Shown piece after piece: positions 27,001-42,000 of a stretch of DNA of 64,000 nucleotides (position 1 is its first letter; every line of letters begins with the position of its first letter). The stretch is from Phoronis australis. Lineage: Eukaryota; Phoronida; Phoronidae. The notes under the pieces are model-generated. The model had not been told where the DNA came from. It searched no databases and saw nothing but the letters and a program-made list of their open reading frames with translations. Where the stretch lies: positions 662,734 through 726,733 of the forward strand of contig NMRA01000026.1 in assembly GCA_002633005.1 (NCBI GenBank), written 5' to 3'. The position numbers and the translations under genes were made by a program.

Positions 27001-30000
27001 CATACAAACAGTTATGTTAATTGTTCGCTGCCTTGGCACATCATCTTTATTTTGGGCTTGAAGAGAGCAAATAGTCAACATAATTGCCTAGAATTTTGCA
27101 TGTAGTTGTAAGTCATGGATGTTGTTCAAACACAATAAGTCCTCTGAAATTGACATGCAAGGTCAGTGAAAGTAGTTGTTTGTGAACCCTGCTGTCCTAG
27201 TTGACCTGTGTAAATAAATAAAGACAACTTAACAAAGGGTAAATGGTCTTGGCTGAGAAGATAATTATTTTATTGTCCCCTATGTGTTTGAATAGCCAAG
27301 CCCAGAATGTTTGCTGAAATTCCTTGATATTTGTTGGAGCTACTCGACTGCTTTTATTTGGTGACAAAAATTGTATTTTCTGTGTTGTGGATGTGTATCG
27401 GTTTGTTGACAAGTCTACATTATTACTATTTAGCCAAATAGTTACAAAACTGTAGATATTGACTCGGTAAAAGTATGTTATGCTGAAAGAACAAGGCATG
27501 TAAAATTTATTTTTTGTCTTTTTACCAATCTGTCATTAATCAGGTCATGTGACCGTCGTCTATTTAGTAAAATTTAACGAAAAAGAAGTGTATATTGATA
27601 ACAAAGTAACGGACAGTATCAATAACAGGTTGAAATTTTATTTGAGCTAAGTGTTTAAGATGAGATCTGAAATATCATTTCACTTTAGTATGATGCAACA
27701 GTTAATGAAAATCATTGAGTTCTGTTTTTGATAGCCGCATTTTAAAAGCTATATTCTTAACAGCTTTTGGAGAACAGTGCGTATAGCGTAGTAACTGAAA
27801 GTTTCATGATGAATCCGATAAGCCATTTTTGATATGTGATGTCCTGAAATTAGTCAAACTCAAACTTACAGTTTTCTAACTAATGTTTTTCATAACTTTA
27901 AAGAGTCAGTTGTAGTATTTCTTTAACTCTTACGCACAGTAAAACAAACTTTGGGATTCCTGGAATAAGAAAAACTCCATTTTATCCCCAGTGCAATGGT
28001 ATCCTGGTACTCGTATTTTAGAATATGAAAATTTTGTTAACATTTGGGGACGCCCTGTATATTGTATAAATTTCAGTAAGCTTTAACTTTTAAACAGACC
28101 ATAAGTTGTATTTGTCATATTTTAACAAGGTTTATGTAAAAAAATTCTTTTTATGCAAAATTAAATGTAAAGGAATTGTAGCAGAACTGATCATTTTCAT
28201 TTTTGAAAGGCTTCTATTGTTATTAATGTCCACAGTTTCGCAAAATCATTGTCTGCTGGTAGCCGTGGTGTAGATCTATAAAAATGATATACCATTTATT
28301 TAATGCTACTTATCTTTAAAATTCTTTAATAAATAAAAATACAATTTTGCATGTCCTAAATTCCACTGTTGATTGGCTGCCACTCTCTTCCGCAGGCCTG
28401 AACTTCATGGACAGGACATGCTCCGCCTTCTTTCCGACGTTCTCAATCACTGCACAACTGACGAGGATGCCATCCCAGCATCCATTGCTTTACAGGGCAT
28501 CATATCACTGTGTGAGGTAGAAGTTGTCGATGTCATGACAACATGGCATGTACTGTCCTCGAGCCTGCTCACAGACCAAAGGTAGGTCAAATTCTGCGCT
28601 GGTAGGCAAACTAAGGCAATTCTCCACTTAATTTGCACAACGTAAATTTTTGTTATAGTCAAGGTGTGCTAAATGAAATGAATAATTATGTGGGCTTCGT
28701 TGTTGACGGGTGTGCAAAATTAACCGAGTATCGCCACCTGCCTGTGTAGGAATTTGCTGAAGTACCCCGTACGAGTTGCAAACGTGATGGAATTAATAGC
28801 AATTTAGTTACTTTATTATGTTGTTCTAATATAAGAGCACTTTACCCCATCATTGGTGAAACACTCATTTGAGGCCATTTGAATCTTAGTCACTCCTTTC
28901 ACCTCATGATTACAACAACAACAACATGTGATATTTGTTGTGCGTGGATGAATTAAGTGGTGAATACATAATGCTCAGACCTCATGAACGCTGTTAAAGA
29001 GGTGTGTATTTACTAGTTTAATGACTGAGCTTTTGCATCTTTGATATCTTCTGAAGTGCAAACCTGAGCATGTGTGAATTAGGCGAGGCAAGAAGTTTCC
29101 ATCAAGTAGCCTCATGCGAAATAAGTGAGGGACAAAATATCCCTTTACGAATAATTTTGGGTGTGCAAAATGAGGTGAGTGAGAAATATATGGAGAATTA
29201 CTGTAGATGGGGTTTGGTTTATCCGAGTTCTCATGGCCGCTTGTAGCCACTAGTCACGGTTCTGCACAGAGTAATGGAGATGTGGGTGCGTCTGCGTTTT
29301 AGAAAATATCCTCACAATAGACCTTGTGCTAAGCATGATGCAAGGTGGGTCTCACTTTCCTTGATGTTGTGGTGTTGCCCTGATACTGCTTAGTATGAAT
29401 TTGCCTGAATTTTGTAAGACCTCGTGCTGGTTTTCAATGTGAAGGCTATAGACCTCGGGCGAAGTTGTGTAACACAATGAGGATTTTGTGGCGCTCTTCT
29501 GCTATGTTTGGATAGCTGCAAGTGGTCTATTTTGCATACCGAATGGAATTTCAATTTGTTCATACCGTAGTCCATAATTTTCAGTTTAACTGCTGTGCGA
29601 GTGTAGTTATGTCTATTAAGCGTATCTAGGACCACAATAAACGACCTCAAATCTAGGGATTTTGCTTTTAAATAGCTAGTTTTCGCATATCAAGTGATAT
29701 ACAAATTAATAAGACTGCTACTTTTTACAAAAATGCCTTGTGTTTTGCGAGTTAATTAGGCATAAAACCTGAACTAAAAGAATAATGAAAAACTCCTAAC
29801 ACCGTTTTCGTTTAAAAAAGTTTTACTAAAATTGGCGAGGGGGGGGGGTTATTTTGGAATAGATGTACCTTTCTTGCACATGAAAACTTGACTTAAAAAA
29901 CACGGTCACGTGACCATAATAAAGATACAGTAGTAAGAAACATATTTTTAGAATCCTCGATCTTTCTCCTCTCAGAAAGTATACACTTTTTACATATTTG

Positions 30001-33000
30001 ACTTGAGGTCGTTTTTTAAGGTCCTAGAAAACTCCAAAAGAACTATGCATTTCCTCCCTTTAGGTGTCCAGTTGAAAATGGCAAATTAATGCAATCAAAC
30101 TGGACTCAAAATTGTCCTTACCGTGATAGGGACTTATTTCAGTCTCTAGGAGGAATTGAGAAAGTATCCGCAAGGGAAACTATGCAACTCAAGCTTTCAA
30201 AAGCGATGGAGTTTGACACGACTGGGTTTTACTCGGTGAAGCCTTGGATTATCTATTTTAGGACAAAATTCATTTCCTGTTATGGATGGAAACATTTGCG
30301 GTGTATTCTGTGCAACTGTGCAAATTAAGCTGTCAGTTGGAAGGGGATGCCCCTTTAAGAGTTGGCAATTTACACAATGTCGATGATGCAATTTGTTTTA
30401 CGATAGTGATTGGTCCTGGCATAGACACAGCTTGTTTTGTCACTGCCCACTGTTGGATTTTTCATACCGTTTCATTGCAGGTCACTTGTTCTACAAGCGA
30501 TGTGTTCGTTATGTGGTCTTGTTCCTCAGTTGAAGGTGGAAACACCCGACTATGAGGTAATTACATGATCTTGGCAACGGGCAGTTAAATTATTTGATGA
30601 ATTGTGAAAGATTGACACTTACGTTAAGCATGTTACAAAATATTTTCACCGAGTCTTCCGTTTTTAAATTTGATCTCTTGTTTTTTCTGCATTAAAAAAT
30701 GAAATTTGTTTTAGGTGATTCAAATTTGTAAATTTAAAGTTTAATTTGCTGGTTTTGTTTATTAAAACATCACATTTTTTTAGAATTTAGGCTTGCATAG
30801 GATTCCACTTGTTTCCTTTTATGGTGACTTAGCACAATTTTGCTTGCATTTTAGGAGTTTACTAACCAAATACTAGATGCCCTTTGGGCACAGTCTGTGA
30901 GTCCAGACCCTTCTGTTGCTATCAGTGCATTCCGGAACCTAGCCAAGTTTCCGCATGAGTTGTTCAGAATAACTCATTTGCCTCAGCAGGTACGCTCTCT
31001 TATTGCTGTTTAGTGATTAGCCTAAAGCTTCCAATATTCTGGACGGTCTTTTCAGTTTGAGACACTGAAGCGTTAATTTCTTATCAAAGAACTTATTCCG
31101 TTATAAGGCGAACATATGATTTAGACTACTTGCCGCTATGAAATTGGTCTCGGCTTTTTTTATGATATGTGATTTTTGATTTTGTAAAGAACTGGCAGTG
31201 AATTAAATGACATGCTGTGACAAGACCAAGTGTTTTCGATATTCTGAACAAAACCAAAATATAATAAAACTAAATATTGCAGTTGTTTTCATTCATTCAT
31301 TTGTTCATTAAATCATTTTCTCATAATTCAACTCTGGCTGATGTCTCCATCGTGGTCTAAGTTAGCATCTTGACAACTTCAATAATATAGTGTAAGAGGC
31401 TCTTTTCACAATTAACATAATTAGCATCAGTCAATCTCAATGACTAGTGCGCAATTCCTTGTGTCCATGTTGCGAGACCCCTAGTGGTCAGTTCCACATG
31501 CTGTTGCAGGTACAAGAGACAGTGAACCAAGCTGCAGATGAGCCGTATGAGGTAACAGTGCCTGGTCACAGTTACATTAAACTTCTGTCTACTGTGGCAC
31601 CTCAAGTGGCCCCAGGTATTTATATAGTAAACTCGCAACAATTTTGGACAAAAATAATTGCCAAAATTGCCTTTTTTCAGTTTTGAAAGGCATCTAACAA
31701 TGCAGCAAATGCCCGAAAACTTTCAAAATATTGTCCAGTGGTAGCTATGGTACACAGTTTTAATATGGAAAGGGTTGATTTTATGAAAATTAAGAATTTA
31801 AATTTCTCTTTTTGGACATATTGTGTCCTAATTGGCGTTGTTGTACAACTGTAGATTGAATTTCAATAGAATGTACCAACCTTGTTCGCCGTCCTGTTGT
31901 GTGGAACAGTCCCAACAGAGACTCGACATATGCCCCAAAATTTTCAGTGCATTTGTGGACTTTGTATACAAACTCTCTCCTTTCTTGTGCTATTTTATTA
32001 TCATTGTTACGCCTAGTTTAAAATTTGACACATACTGTGATTAAAGCCTACCTTGAGTTTCTAATACAGTAACTATTCAAAATAAATGGGGACCTTTTCA
32101 TGTAATGTCCTTAGGGCTCAGTTTTCAGATACCTTTTTATTTATTGAAAAATGCTGTATGCAAAAGAAAAGCTCACAACAATGATAATTTAAAAGTATTA
32201 GAAAAATATGGCATCAGTGAGTAAACTAAGTCACTCTACGAAAGCAATGAAAATTCAGTGAACACAGTTGGAACACGCAGCTGAAGTCAAATGGAATTAG
32301 GAATGACGTGATTTTTGTGCTTTCTGTGGGAGAGGTCAAAACTCAGTAGGCGGCATGCAACAGTGAAATGTTTGCTTCCTCTTGAACTGTTCATTCATGT
32401 GGTCACATGGAAGCCCTGTAACATGAACACCGTCACACTTGTGAACAACTTTCAAGCGATTACCATTTCTTTGTTAATGAGTCCAATTAGCGATCTTGTG
32501 AGTTACCTTACAAAATTAAATTGCTATTTCTCCTTGTTGTGCTCTAATTTGAAGAACATTTATCTGAAGTTTCAGTCAGAAAAATTTGTTTGCAATCGCC
32601 TTGTTCACATGTAGGCTGTCAAGATCTAGTGTCGTCTATTATCGAACGTGAAGTTAAGGAACTACCGAGGTCAGTGTTGCGTCCGAGTGATGCCCCGCCC
32701 ACACATGGTCAGGTGGACAAGAGTCTGACTGAGATACCATCAGTCGTCTCACGTTTGTACAGAGGTAACCAGCATCCAGACATGCAGCAGTATATTGCAG
32801 GTACACAGCACTGAAGTAAACTATTATATGGGTCCTCAGTAGCTCATTGTTGAGAGCACCAGACCGACAATCTAGAGACCTGTGGTTGATTCCCGGTTGG
32901 GGATCCTGATTTTTCTGTTTGTTTGGTATATTTCACTATTGGCCAATGTCAGTGTCTATATGTTTACTAATTCTAGTAAGATACACCATTCCTTGTTGTC

Positions 33001-36000
33001 ACGAGTTGGGTTGCATTCAACAATCAGGCTAGTGTCTTTCCAGTTTAGTGTAAATGCAAATTTTTTCTTGTGCATGGTAAGTAACCAGCCTTACTGAAGC
33101 TCTTGCTGGTGAAATGGCCGCCGCAGAAAAGTTATTGCCTGGGTACACTGAGTTTTGAATAATGAAAGTACAGTACTCTCCAAAAGTATTCGGACAAAAG
33201 GACCCAGAATTCCCCGTCACGATGGTTGGGCCAAATTCAAAGTCAGAGTAGTCTCCCCTCGTGACTGATAATGAATGGGGTGGAACGTTAGTACGATGTC
33301 GTTTTTATTGTTAACGGAATTAACTGTCATGATAAGGAAGCGATATTTTGTCTGGCTAAATTTGTCTTGTACTGTAAATGATAAACATCATGTATACTTA
33401 TGCTCCCTATGAGCTAGTCAAGATATTTGTATTGCTATAATTAATTCTCTCTGACCGCTGAACGTGCTGCACTTCTTAGCAACTGGGTAGTTCTTAGTGA
33501 CCGGATCGTTTCGTTAGAGTTTCACTCCGCCATCTTGAGATTGTAGGCCCACCTACAAGTTGCGGAATACGGGGAAGCATTGCATTAGGAATGTTGTACA
33601 AACAGTGACCGTGAACATGAGATTTGCTCCTGATCGGAGACCTAACAAAAATTCTGATCTTGTAAACCTCATGGAAAATGAAGAAGAGATAGAAACCCGT
33701 GTAATGTTCAAGTAACATGTCATTAAAAAAATCTCAAGTTGCAAGCCGTGTACTCTTTACTCATGAAAGTTACTACGGGAATTTTTCAATCGTTGCCAAA
33801 ATTGCCATTTTTCTGTTTTTCAGCAGCTGATTACCTTTCTACCTTTCTGCAAACAATGGAAACTAATGTTGTTTAATGACATCAATATAGTACAGACCAA
33901 CCTAGTAAATAATTCAGTAAGATTCTCTTGATCTTTTTTTGTTAAGAAGTTTGATTAGAAATTAAATTTCTCTTATCCAACATAATATCAACTTAATTGG
34001 TGAAGAAATACGGTACGTGATTTTTTACTTTTTGTGGTAAAGTAACTTGGAAAAAACAAGAACTCAATCTGATTGGGAACTTTGTTGGATCGTTAATGAT
34101 TAACATGTCTTGTTCTAGTTTCTCTGTTGTTGACCTTTAATCCTGCTGTCGAAAAGACTCGTGATGGCAAACCGCGTCGACAGAACCTCGTGACACGTGC
34201 TAGGACATTCAGGGAGGTTGCAGCGATGGCGATACAGCAGGTGGGTAGTTCTGACCAGGTTAATCTTTAGTTTGAGACAATGATAGCGGGCTGAAGTTAT
34301 ACCTTTGCCATAATTTATGCATATTATGCTTCGTTTGACTTTTATTTACAGAGTAACTCTCGTTTGCTTATATTTTAGAACTGTCAGTTCTTCCAATGCC
34401 AAGGAATCAATCATTTAATGCTAGTATAGAAGAAATTAAGACCAAACTAACTGTAGTGTCCTCAACGAAAATTATTTTTTTTCACATGAGGTCAGTGCCA
34501 GCGTATAATGGTCGAAAATAGAGATTTTAAGTCAGTCTGTGAAAGTACTGTATATTTGCTGAAAGTACAAATCTGTAATCTGATTATCGACTAGTCTATG
34601 TATCATGTCTTTTTAGTATAATTTAGCAAACCAATGATATATTGATAGCAAAACCTGGGTATTAAGAACATGATCAAATTTAAATTTTGTTTACGATGAA
34701 ATCGCAAAAATACTGTTGCAGTTTTCTAAATTATCGTTTCGTTTTACGAAATTTTTATGTTTTTTGTGAAAACGATAATATTTTTATATGCTTTCGTACA
34801 AAAGTGTAACATATAAAAAAAAAACAATTCCTAATAGTGGGTCCTATGTAACCTTAATTTTCGATCCTCGGGCACTGCTTTAACATACCTGTTTTGTGTT
34901 TCAGGTTCCGTTTGAGAGAATTATTGCAACGCGTTTGTCATTGTCATGGCGTTTGTTCATAGAGCGTCTTTACAGTGCCTGCGTGGATGGATACGAAGCA
35001 GGGCTGGAGTTACAGGTGCAGGCGGGCAAACTGGACGCAAAGTCCAAAGATCAGCTACAGGGCCGAAGTTGGTTTTACGCACGTGACAGTATTACACAAC
35101 TCATCACGTCAACTGCAGTCATTGGTGGACCTCTGGCTCAAGCTAATGCTTTGCTGGTATGTACTGTGAACCCTACGGACTAAATTGCCTTTTTATGTGC
35201 CTATAAATTTATATGTGGACACATTATGCGTCATCCGCGTCTGGCGTCTGTTCGGCGTCCGTCCAGCATCCGTCCGGCGTCCGATGCTTTATCTCCAAAA
35301 CCCTTTCAGGTACGTTCATGAAATTTTGCATGTGTTCATTTCATGGATGGGACGGCATGAGCGAACTTTCGGATGGATCCGATTACTGGTGTCCCCTAGT
35401 GGCAATTTTAGTTTTTTTACATGTGTATCTTCAAAGGTCCTCAGGGCTGTTCCAGTAAAATCTGTATGGGAGGGGGGAAGGCACCTTTTTTTCGCACCCA
35501 CCATCCATATTTTTCAGCCTACCACCCGTAAGTTTGATATGCAACCGTAATTTTTTTTTGTTCTTGTGGTTGACTGCACAGGCGCTTGAGTTTATCTGTT
35601 CCTCCATCACAACTAACGTCATTCATTACTACGAAAACATATGTTTCTTATATATGGTTATTAGCCATCGAAAAATTCGAGTGCCTGTAGTTGACTGGTG
35701 TTATGGGCATGCTGGTGGGGAGATCGGAGGGAGTGAAAAAGTCGGAGCCTTTTGCAAGTTGCATTTTTGTTTCCGTTTTTGATTCTGTGCGGATTGTTTA
35801 TAAAATTTACTAAAGTTACCCACCATCAACAACGACCTGTAAATTTTTATTATTTTTTTGAAGTACGACCACCAGCCATTTTGAATGTAAATCAAACGCA
35901 ACCACCCATAAATTTTTGTTTCAGTTGCCTTCCCCCCCACACAGATTTTGCTGGAACAGCCCTCACGGGATTTTCATAAAATATGGCATATTGGCATCTA

Positions 36001-39000
36001 TTAGTGAGATGACACTATCCTCCCGTTTTCGGATGGATCTGACGTAGTTTGTGCCACCTAAATGTGTGAAAACCTCTTTCAAACACAACTCTGTGTTAGG
36101 GTTTTATGTGGGTTTATTCTAGAGATCTACAAGATACAACTATTCACTATGCTGTCTAACTCTCCACTGAAAACTTGTTTGTCAGAACTAAAGATCATAT
36201 GCTCATGAGTCATAATCAGATTTCAGAGAATTGTTTTGCACAACTTACACAATCTATGATTCTAGCTACCAGTGCCATATAAGGTTATGTTTTGAACTCT
36301 GCAATTCTATTGAAAACCACGAACATAACACTAATGGCCATTTTTACTGTTTTTTTTGGCGTCCACCTCTCTATCAACCAAACCGCTCTAAGGATGATTG
36401 TGAAAATTGGCATGTATATTCTTACTATGAAGAGGGCGGCTGACGATGAGTTTCCGATGACTTCGATTATTGTGGCGCCTCCTAGTGGCTGTTTTTTGTG
36501 CCCATGGCTGTATCTCCTAAACTGTTTGCGGGATCTTTTAAATTACTAAACTTAGCAAGTATATTTATATGATGAAAACAACGGAAGATGACGACTTTTG
36601 GACGGATCCGACTACAGGTGTGCCCCCTGGTGGAAATTTTAGTTTTTTACGTTTACCTCTGTATCTTCAAATATCCTCAGCAGATCTATTGGTGAGATGT
36701 CGCTATCCTTTCATTTTCAGATGGAATCGGGATATTTTGCACCACCTAGTGGCCATTTTTACCCCTCTATCAACCAAATCATTCTAAGTAATTGATTTTG
36801 AAAATTGGCAAATATGTTCTCAGTGTGAAGAGGACGGTTGACGATGGCGACTTCAACTACTGTGGCGCCTCCTAGTGGTAGTTTTGTTTTGCAACCATAG
36901 CTGTATCTCCTAAACCCACTGCAGAATCTTTATTAAATTCAGTAAGTGTATTTATATGAAGCTAACAACAGACAACGACGATGACTTTCAGGCAGATCCA
37001 ACAAACGCTGTGCCCCCTAGTGGCAATTTCATTTTTTTTTTCATTTTAAATTTGTTTCTATGAAGTTCCTTGACAGATTTTTATGAAACTTGGTAAATGG
37101 CAATAGAATGTTCCCGTTTTCGGATGGACGTTTTTGCGCCATCTATTGGCCATTTTTATGATACAAATGAACAACCCTAGAAGCACACCATTAACAGTGC
37201 GTTCGTGGGTGCATTTCAACGCTCCACGTTGCTCTTGTTCATTTTTCATTAGGGCTTCTAAGATGTTTGTGAATATCCACTATTTTATTTCAAGCTGCGG
37301 TTTAATTTTAGCTACGGTACTAAGTGGCCAAAATGTTACTTAGGTTTTTTATTTTTTTAAGTACAAAAATGATGTAAAACTTGGCTGATGTTTTATCTAT
37401 TGGTCAGTTTTTAGGGTAAAAAGTCCTAGAATTTTGAGTTGTTTCTGGATTTTACAGATTTGCAAAGTCCATTTTTTGAAAATTTTTATTGGCTAAGTAA
37501 AAGGAAATGGAGAGGTGCCAAAATGTCATACTACGCTTTAAGTGCTCTTCTGCTTATGAATTAGTAACTGACAAAGAAAGTAAAACATACGAGGCCAATG
37601 AGGCTGGGCTCTTCCATTGTCCTGTCACTCTGAACAGCGCAAAATACAGACTGTATATTTCCTAGGCTCTGTGCGCTCTTTGTGGACACTTGATTGACCG
37701 TTCCCCGTCAGCCAGGGGACAGCAGGACCCAGCAGACGGCAGCTTCCAGAGCATGGCACAGTGGAGCGCTGCGGTCCTTCATACTGCGTTGTCGTTTGTT
37801 GATCAACAGTTTTGCTGTGAAGATGCTATGGATCTCAATCAAAAGGTAGGATATTCGTACAATCAAAAGTTCAACAAATTTTTAATGTCCGTTTGTCACG
37901 ACCTCAGTTGTCAGTCACATAACTTCTATGCCTTACGGATGAGAACACAAATAAGCACTGCACACAACAAGAAAAAGGGTTAAGAGTCTTGCCCAAATGT
38001 ATACAATGCATACACTTAAAGCTCCTTTTCTCTCTTCAGCTGACTAAAAAACTAAAATCAAATTAGGCCTTTTACGCTCATGAAATCTGTCTCTTAAAAT
38101 TCCTTACTGTGATAGGATTCCATTTCCGTGACATCAAAACAAGGAGCGACTCGAGAAAACTCTAATAAGAGTTTACTGGAGTTGGACACCCCTAAATTGC
38201 AGATTGGAAATGATGCATGTAAGCATTGCATGTGAGTTGAGTGGCAAATGCAGTAAGTAGCGCTGTATTTCTGTTTTATGTATCCTACAGATTGAGCCAT
38301 CTTAAAACTAATTAATTACATCATCTAGCTGTTTTAATTGCAACTTTTTATGATGATGTGTTTTTTAATTTATGGAGAAAATAATGCAAAACTGTATCTC
38401 ACACGGGGGACGTTTTTGATTTTGGACGTCTTGAGCGTAATTACATATAATGGGAGTTGTACAAGTTGTTACAAGCCATTAAATGTTTTCATCAGAAATC
38501 AATAACGCTGGCCAGATAATCTGAGCACATCCCAACAATAGTTTATGGCACTCTGTTGCTGCGCGTGTGACGCAGGAATATTGCGCTCAAATTTACTACC
38601 AATGTGTGCAGAATGGTGATGATTTGGTTACTTTGTCATAATCAGCTAGTCCATGAGAGTTCCACTGGCTTCATTGTGTTGTACTGGTGTTCCTCACATA
38701 GTGGTCTGCCAATTGGAATGTTGTTTGTATTACGATGTATACTCAGTCAACACTTTTAATTATTTAACTAAGATAGCTTCTGTTGTCAGTGCTGAGCGTG
38801 GGGGTGCTTAACACCTTCACATCACGGTCACACCACGGACTCATCACATTCACACTCCTTCACAATCTCGGGGTCAACACGGACAACAAGGGATAGGAGA
38901 TAATTAATTGAGAAGGTCATTATTGAGATTGCTTGGTGTGTAGATTTGATTAATTGATAAACAGTTGCATGAGAATACATTACGATGAGAAAAGCACAGA

Positions 39001-42000
39001 TTAAATAGCAAGTTGGAGCTGAGATCGGAGATTGGATCTTGGGCCTATATAGAAGTAGGCAGGTAGCCTGCTGCCCATGTCAACGCAACAAATGTGCCAT
39101 GGTCATAAGGCCGGTCCTATCGCACGGATCACCTGTTTATGACTTTTCATGACCCCTCGGTGTCCTGTTTCTCAGAGGTAAAGTCTTCCAATTTACTTGT
39201 TTGCGTCTCACAACTTGTTGGTTAACTCGTACATTTTGTTCTCTAGCAGCCTTCAATCCTCGCTTGTAACTGTCACGTCTCTCGTGTGATAGCCCACTTT
39301 TCTGTAAAAAACTTGCCGAAATTTTTTGTTGCTTGCACAATAGATAATGAAGTTAAATGTGTACGTGAACAGCTCCAGACAGTTCACCACAAGTCTATAC
39401 GTTCTATATTGCGTGGAACTGAGCGTCTCATCTTGAAAGAGAGGCCGTGCAATAGAGGGCGACGCAAACACTATGGGGATATTGCCCAGCAAGAAAATCA
39501 CGATTACAATGAGGACCATCATTGCAAGCCTGCGATGCATCTGTTCTCGTTTTATTCGCACGTGATTTTGAAATCTTACGAGATCTTCGGCTGGTTGCGT
39601 CCTACTTACTTGATGTATCAACAAAACACTCAGAATGATCAAGGCAATTGAGGAGGCGTAGTTTCCAAATGTGGCTTTGACCCAAGAGTTGGATTTATCC
39701 AAGTAATACATTACGTCTCCCGCGGAATATTTTGGTTGAATTTCGTTGCAGTCGTTTATTTCATAGGACATAATGTATCCACTGTTGATCAGGATGGACG
39801 CCATAGCCAAAATGACAATAACGCGACGAGCAGTTTGTCGCGTGCATAGTATCTTGCTCCTTATTGGATACTTGATGTAGACATAGCGCTCAACTGCCAG
39901 GGTCACCGTTAACCAAACACTCAGTGTTCCAGACATGTTGTTTAGCGGCAGATAAATGTAAATCTCGTAGAACCGTCGCCAGTAGTATGTCTGCTGCAAT
40001 CCGTGACACTCGGTACACCGAGAAACACCGATACACGATCCAATTGCAAGGGTTATCGTGTCAGAGACGGCCAGCATTCGTAGATAGGTATAGGTGGACA
40101 GGCGGAAGGACTTGTGAGAGAGCACAATCAGGTTAAGAATGTTGAATGCAATTCCAAGGGCGCAAGCACTTGGAAAGATGTAAACATACAATATGTTTTC
40201 CTCGTAGAGGGTTATGTCAGTGTAATTACATGTTGATTCGTTGTACACTGACCTATTGTCTGCCGTGTCCAGCATACTTCTTAGCTCAGCAAACGTCCTG
40301 TTACATCTGGTCAGCCATGATGGTCCCAGCTCCACTGGTGTCTGCTACGTATGTCATTCAACGTTCACTCATTTGTTTTACACGGTTGTCGCATTGGCGC
40401 GACAATTCTACACTTCTTATGTTTCCTGCAACAGCACATCAACTTGTTACACTATGGTTCAGATGAAAATAACTCTTTCGTCAAATGATACGCATAAACA
40501 CATTTTGATGACACATTGGTCACGAGTATCTCCAATAGTCACATGAATTGTTACCAGGCATAAGATAAAGCCTGATGGTTTAATCGCATACTTGGCTGAG
40601 ATAAAACATCTATGTGATAGAGATTATTATATCATTGTTAGAATTATTCTATTCTGTACGAGAAAATTTTAAAAATTTCATTTTTTTTCATACTGGGGTC
40701 TCTGTAGTAGTGTGTATAGGATTCCATTCAGAAACGAATGAATGGAAAAAATTATGCAAATGCATATCAGCCTCTCTCCATGTTCTTTGCTCCTGTGACG
40801 TGGGAGGTCTTTGTTCTCGCCATATCTCATGAGAGGATTGGTCGACAAAACAGAAGAAGCTTAATATGTAACCATAGTCTTTGTTGGGAGGGGGCGCTGT
40901 TGTGTCAAACAATTCTTTTGTCTTGTATCTCTGATATAAGGAGACCTGCAACTGTGATGTCTCATTTATTGGTCTTAGAATTGAATCTCATGCATTTGTT
41001 TACAGTAATTAATACATGTATATCACACAACATGGCAGACAATTGGAATTTTGTTCATGTGAAATTACTTCTCTGTCGACAAAATAATAGCTAATAGTAA
41101 TAAAATTTTGCTCTGTTATTAGCATAATGTACATGACGTCCCAAAAATGTGCTCATGCTTTAATACAACATCGGGAGTTCAAATTAAGTTGACTCTTTTG
41201 CCAGACATACTGTATAGTTATACCATTTTGTGAAAGTAAGCATGTGAGCCATCACATGCTCTGTATGCACGTACGGAAATGGCTAGCAGACAACTCGAAT
41301 TTTGGAGAAAGAAATTTTTTTGCGTAATGACTGAAAATTTATAAAAAATCATGGATATGCGAAGACAATTAATCTTCTTCACAAAATAATAAACAACGTA
41401 TTTATTTTGCTTAATAGGCTCGATTCTTTTTTGATTACCTCTTTAACTCTTTAATGTAGTTAAAGCCAGTAATTTTGCTCCTAAGCCACTTGAAGTATCA
41501 GTGCATTTTTGGAACACCCTGTAACTTCGTCAGGCAAGTATTACACTAACAGGATTTACCTGCAAGTGGAAGAGTATCTACGGAAGTCCTCCGCACATCA
41601 AAGGCTTGGTGGCGCCACCACTGATTGAAGTAAGCTAGTCGCTATTCACGGGCTTGTCTGAACATGCTGCATGAGATAATTGTGGTCGTAAACCAACATG
41701 CTTGTTTAGCGTACGAGTTTCAAAGTGAAAAAACAAAGAATCAGTGATGCAAGTGACCAGCATGACTGTTTTTAAAATTGAAAAGGAAATAGTGGATGTC
41801 TTTGAATTTTTAAAATTGATGCGTTATTAGAGAAATTAGCGAGTAGGTTTTTTTTCGGCATTGTGGCCAGGAGTATTAATTTGTGAATCGGTCAGGACTG
41901 GTTAGTCACAGTCTGGCTTGGGCTCGCTTCGGCGTTGAGGTAGCAGAACCCCAAATGTTGGCGAAGGATTTATCTCATGCTTGGAGTCAATAACTGTTAC

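Larger units (their letters stand above)
25539..28395. other. FOCAD intron, 2.9 kb
   Basis: Contains the 17-bp minisatellite, a poly-G run at 26581-26590 and the dispersed repeat at 27425. No further gene was seen. Confidence 0.6.

Noticed and set aside
30557-30854. Intronic microRNA of the kind hosted by mammalian FOCAD (miR-491)
   Set aside because: No hairpin resembling it was noticed in this or the other introns; folding was not computed, so this is only an absence of visible evidence.
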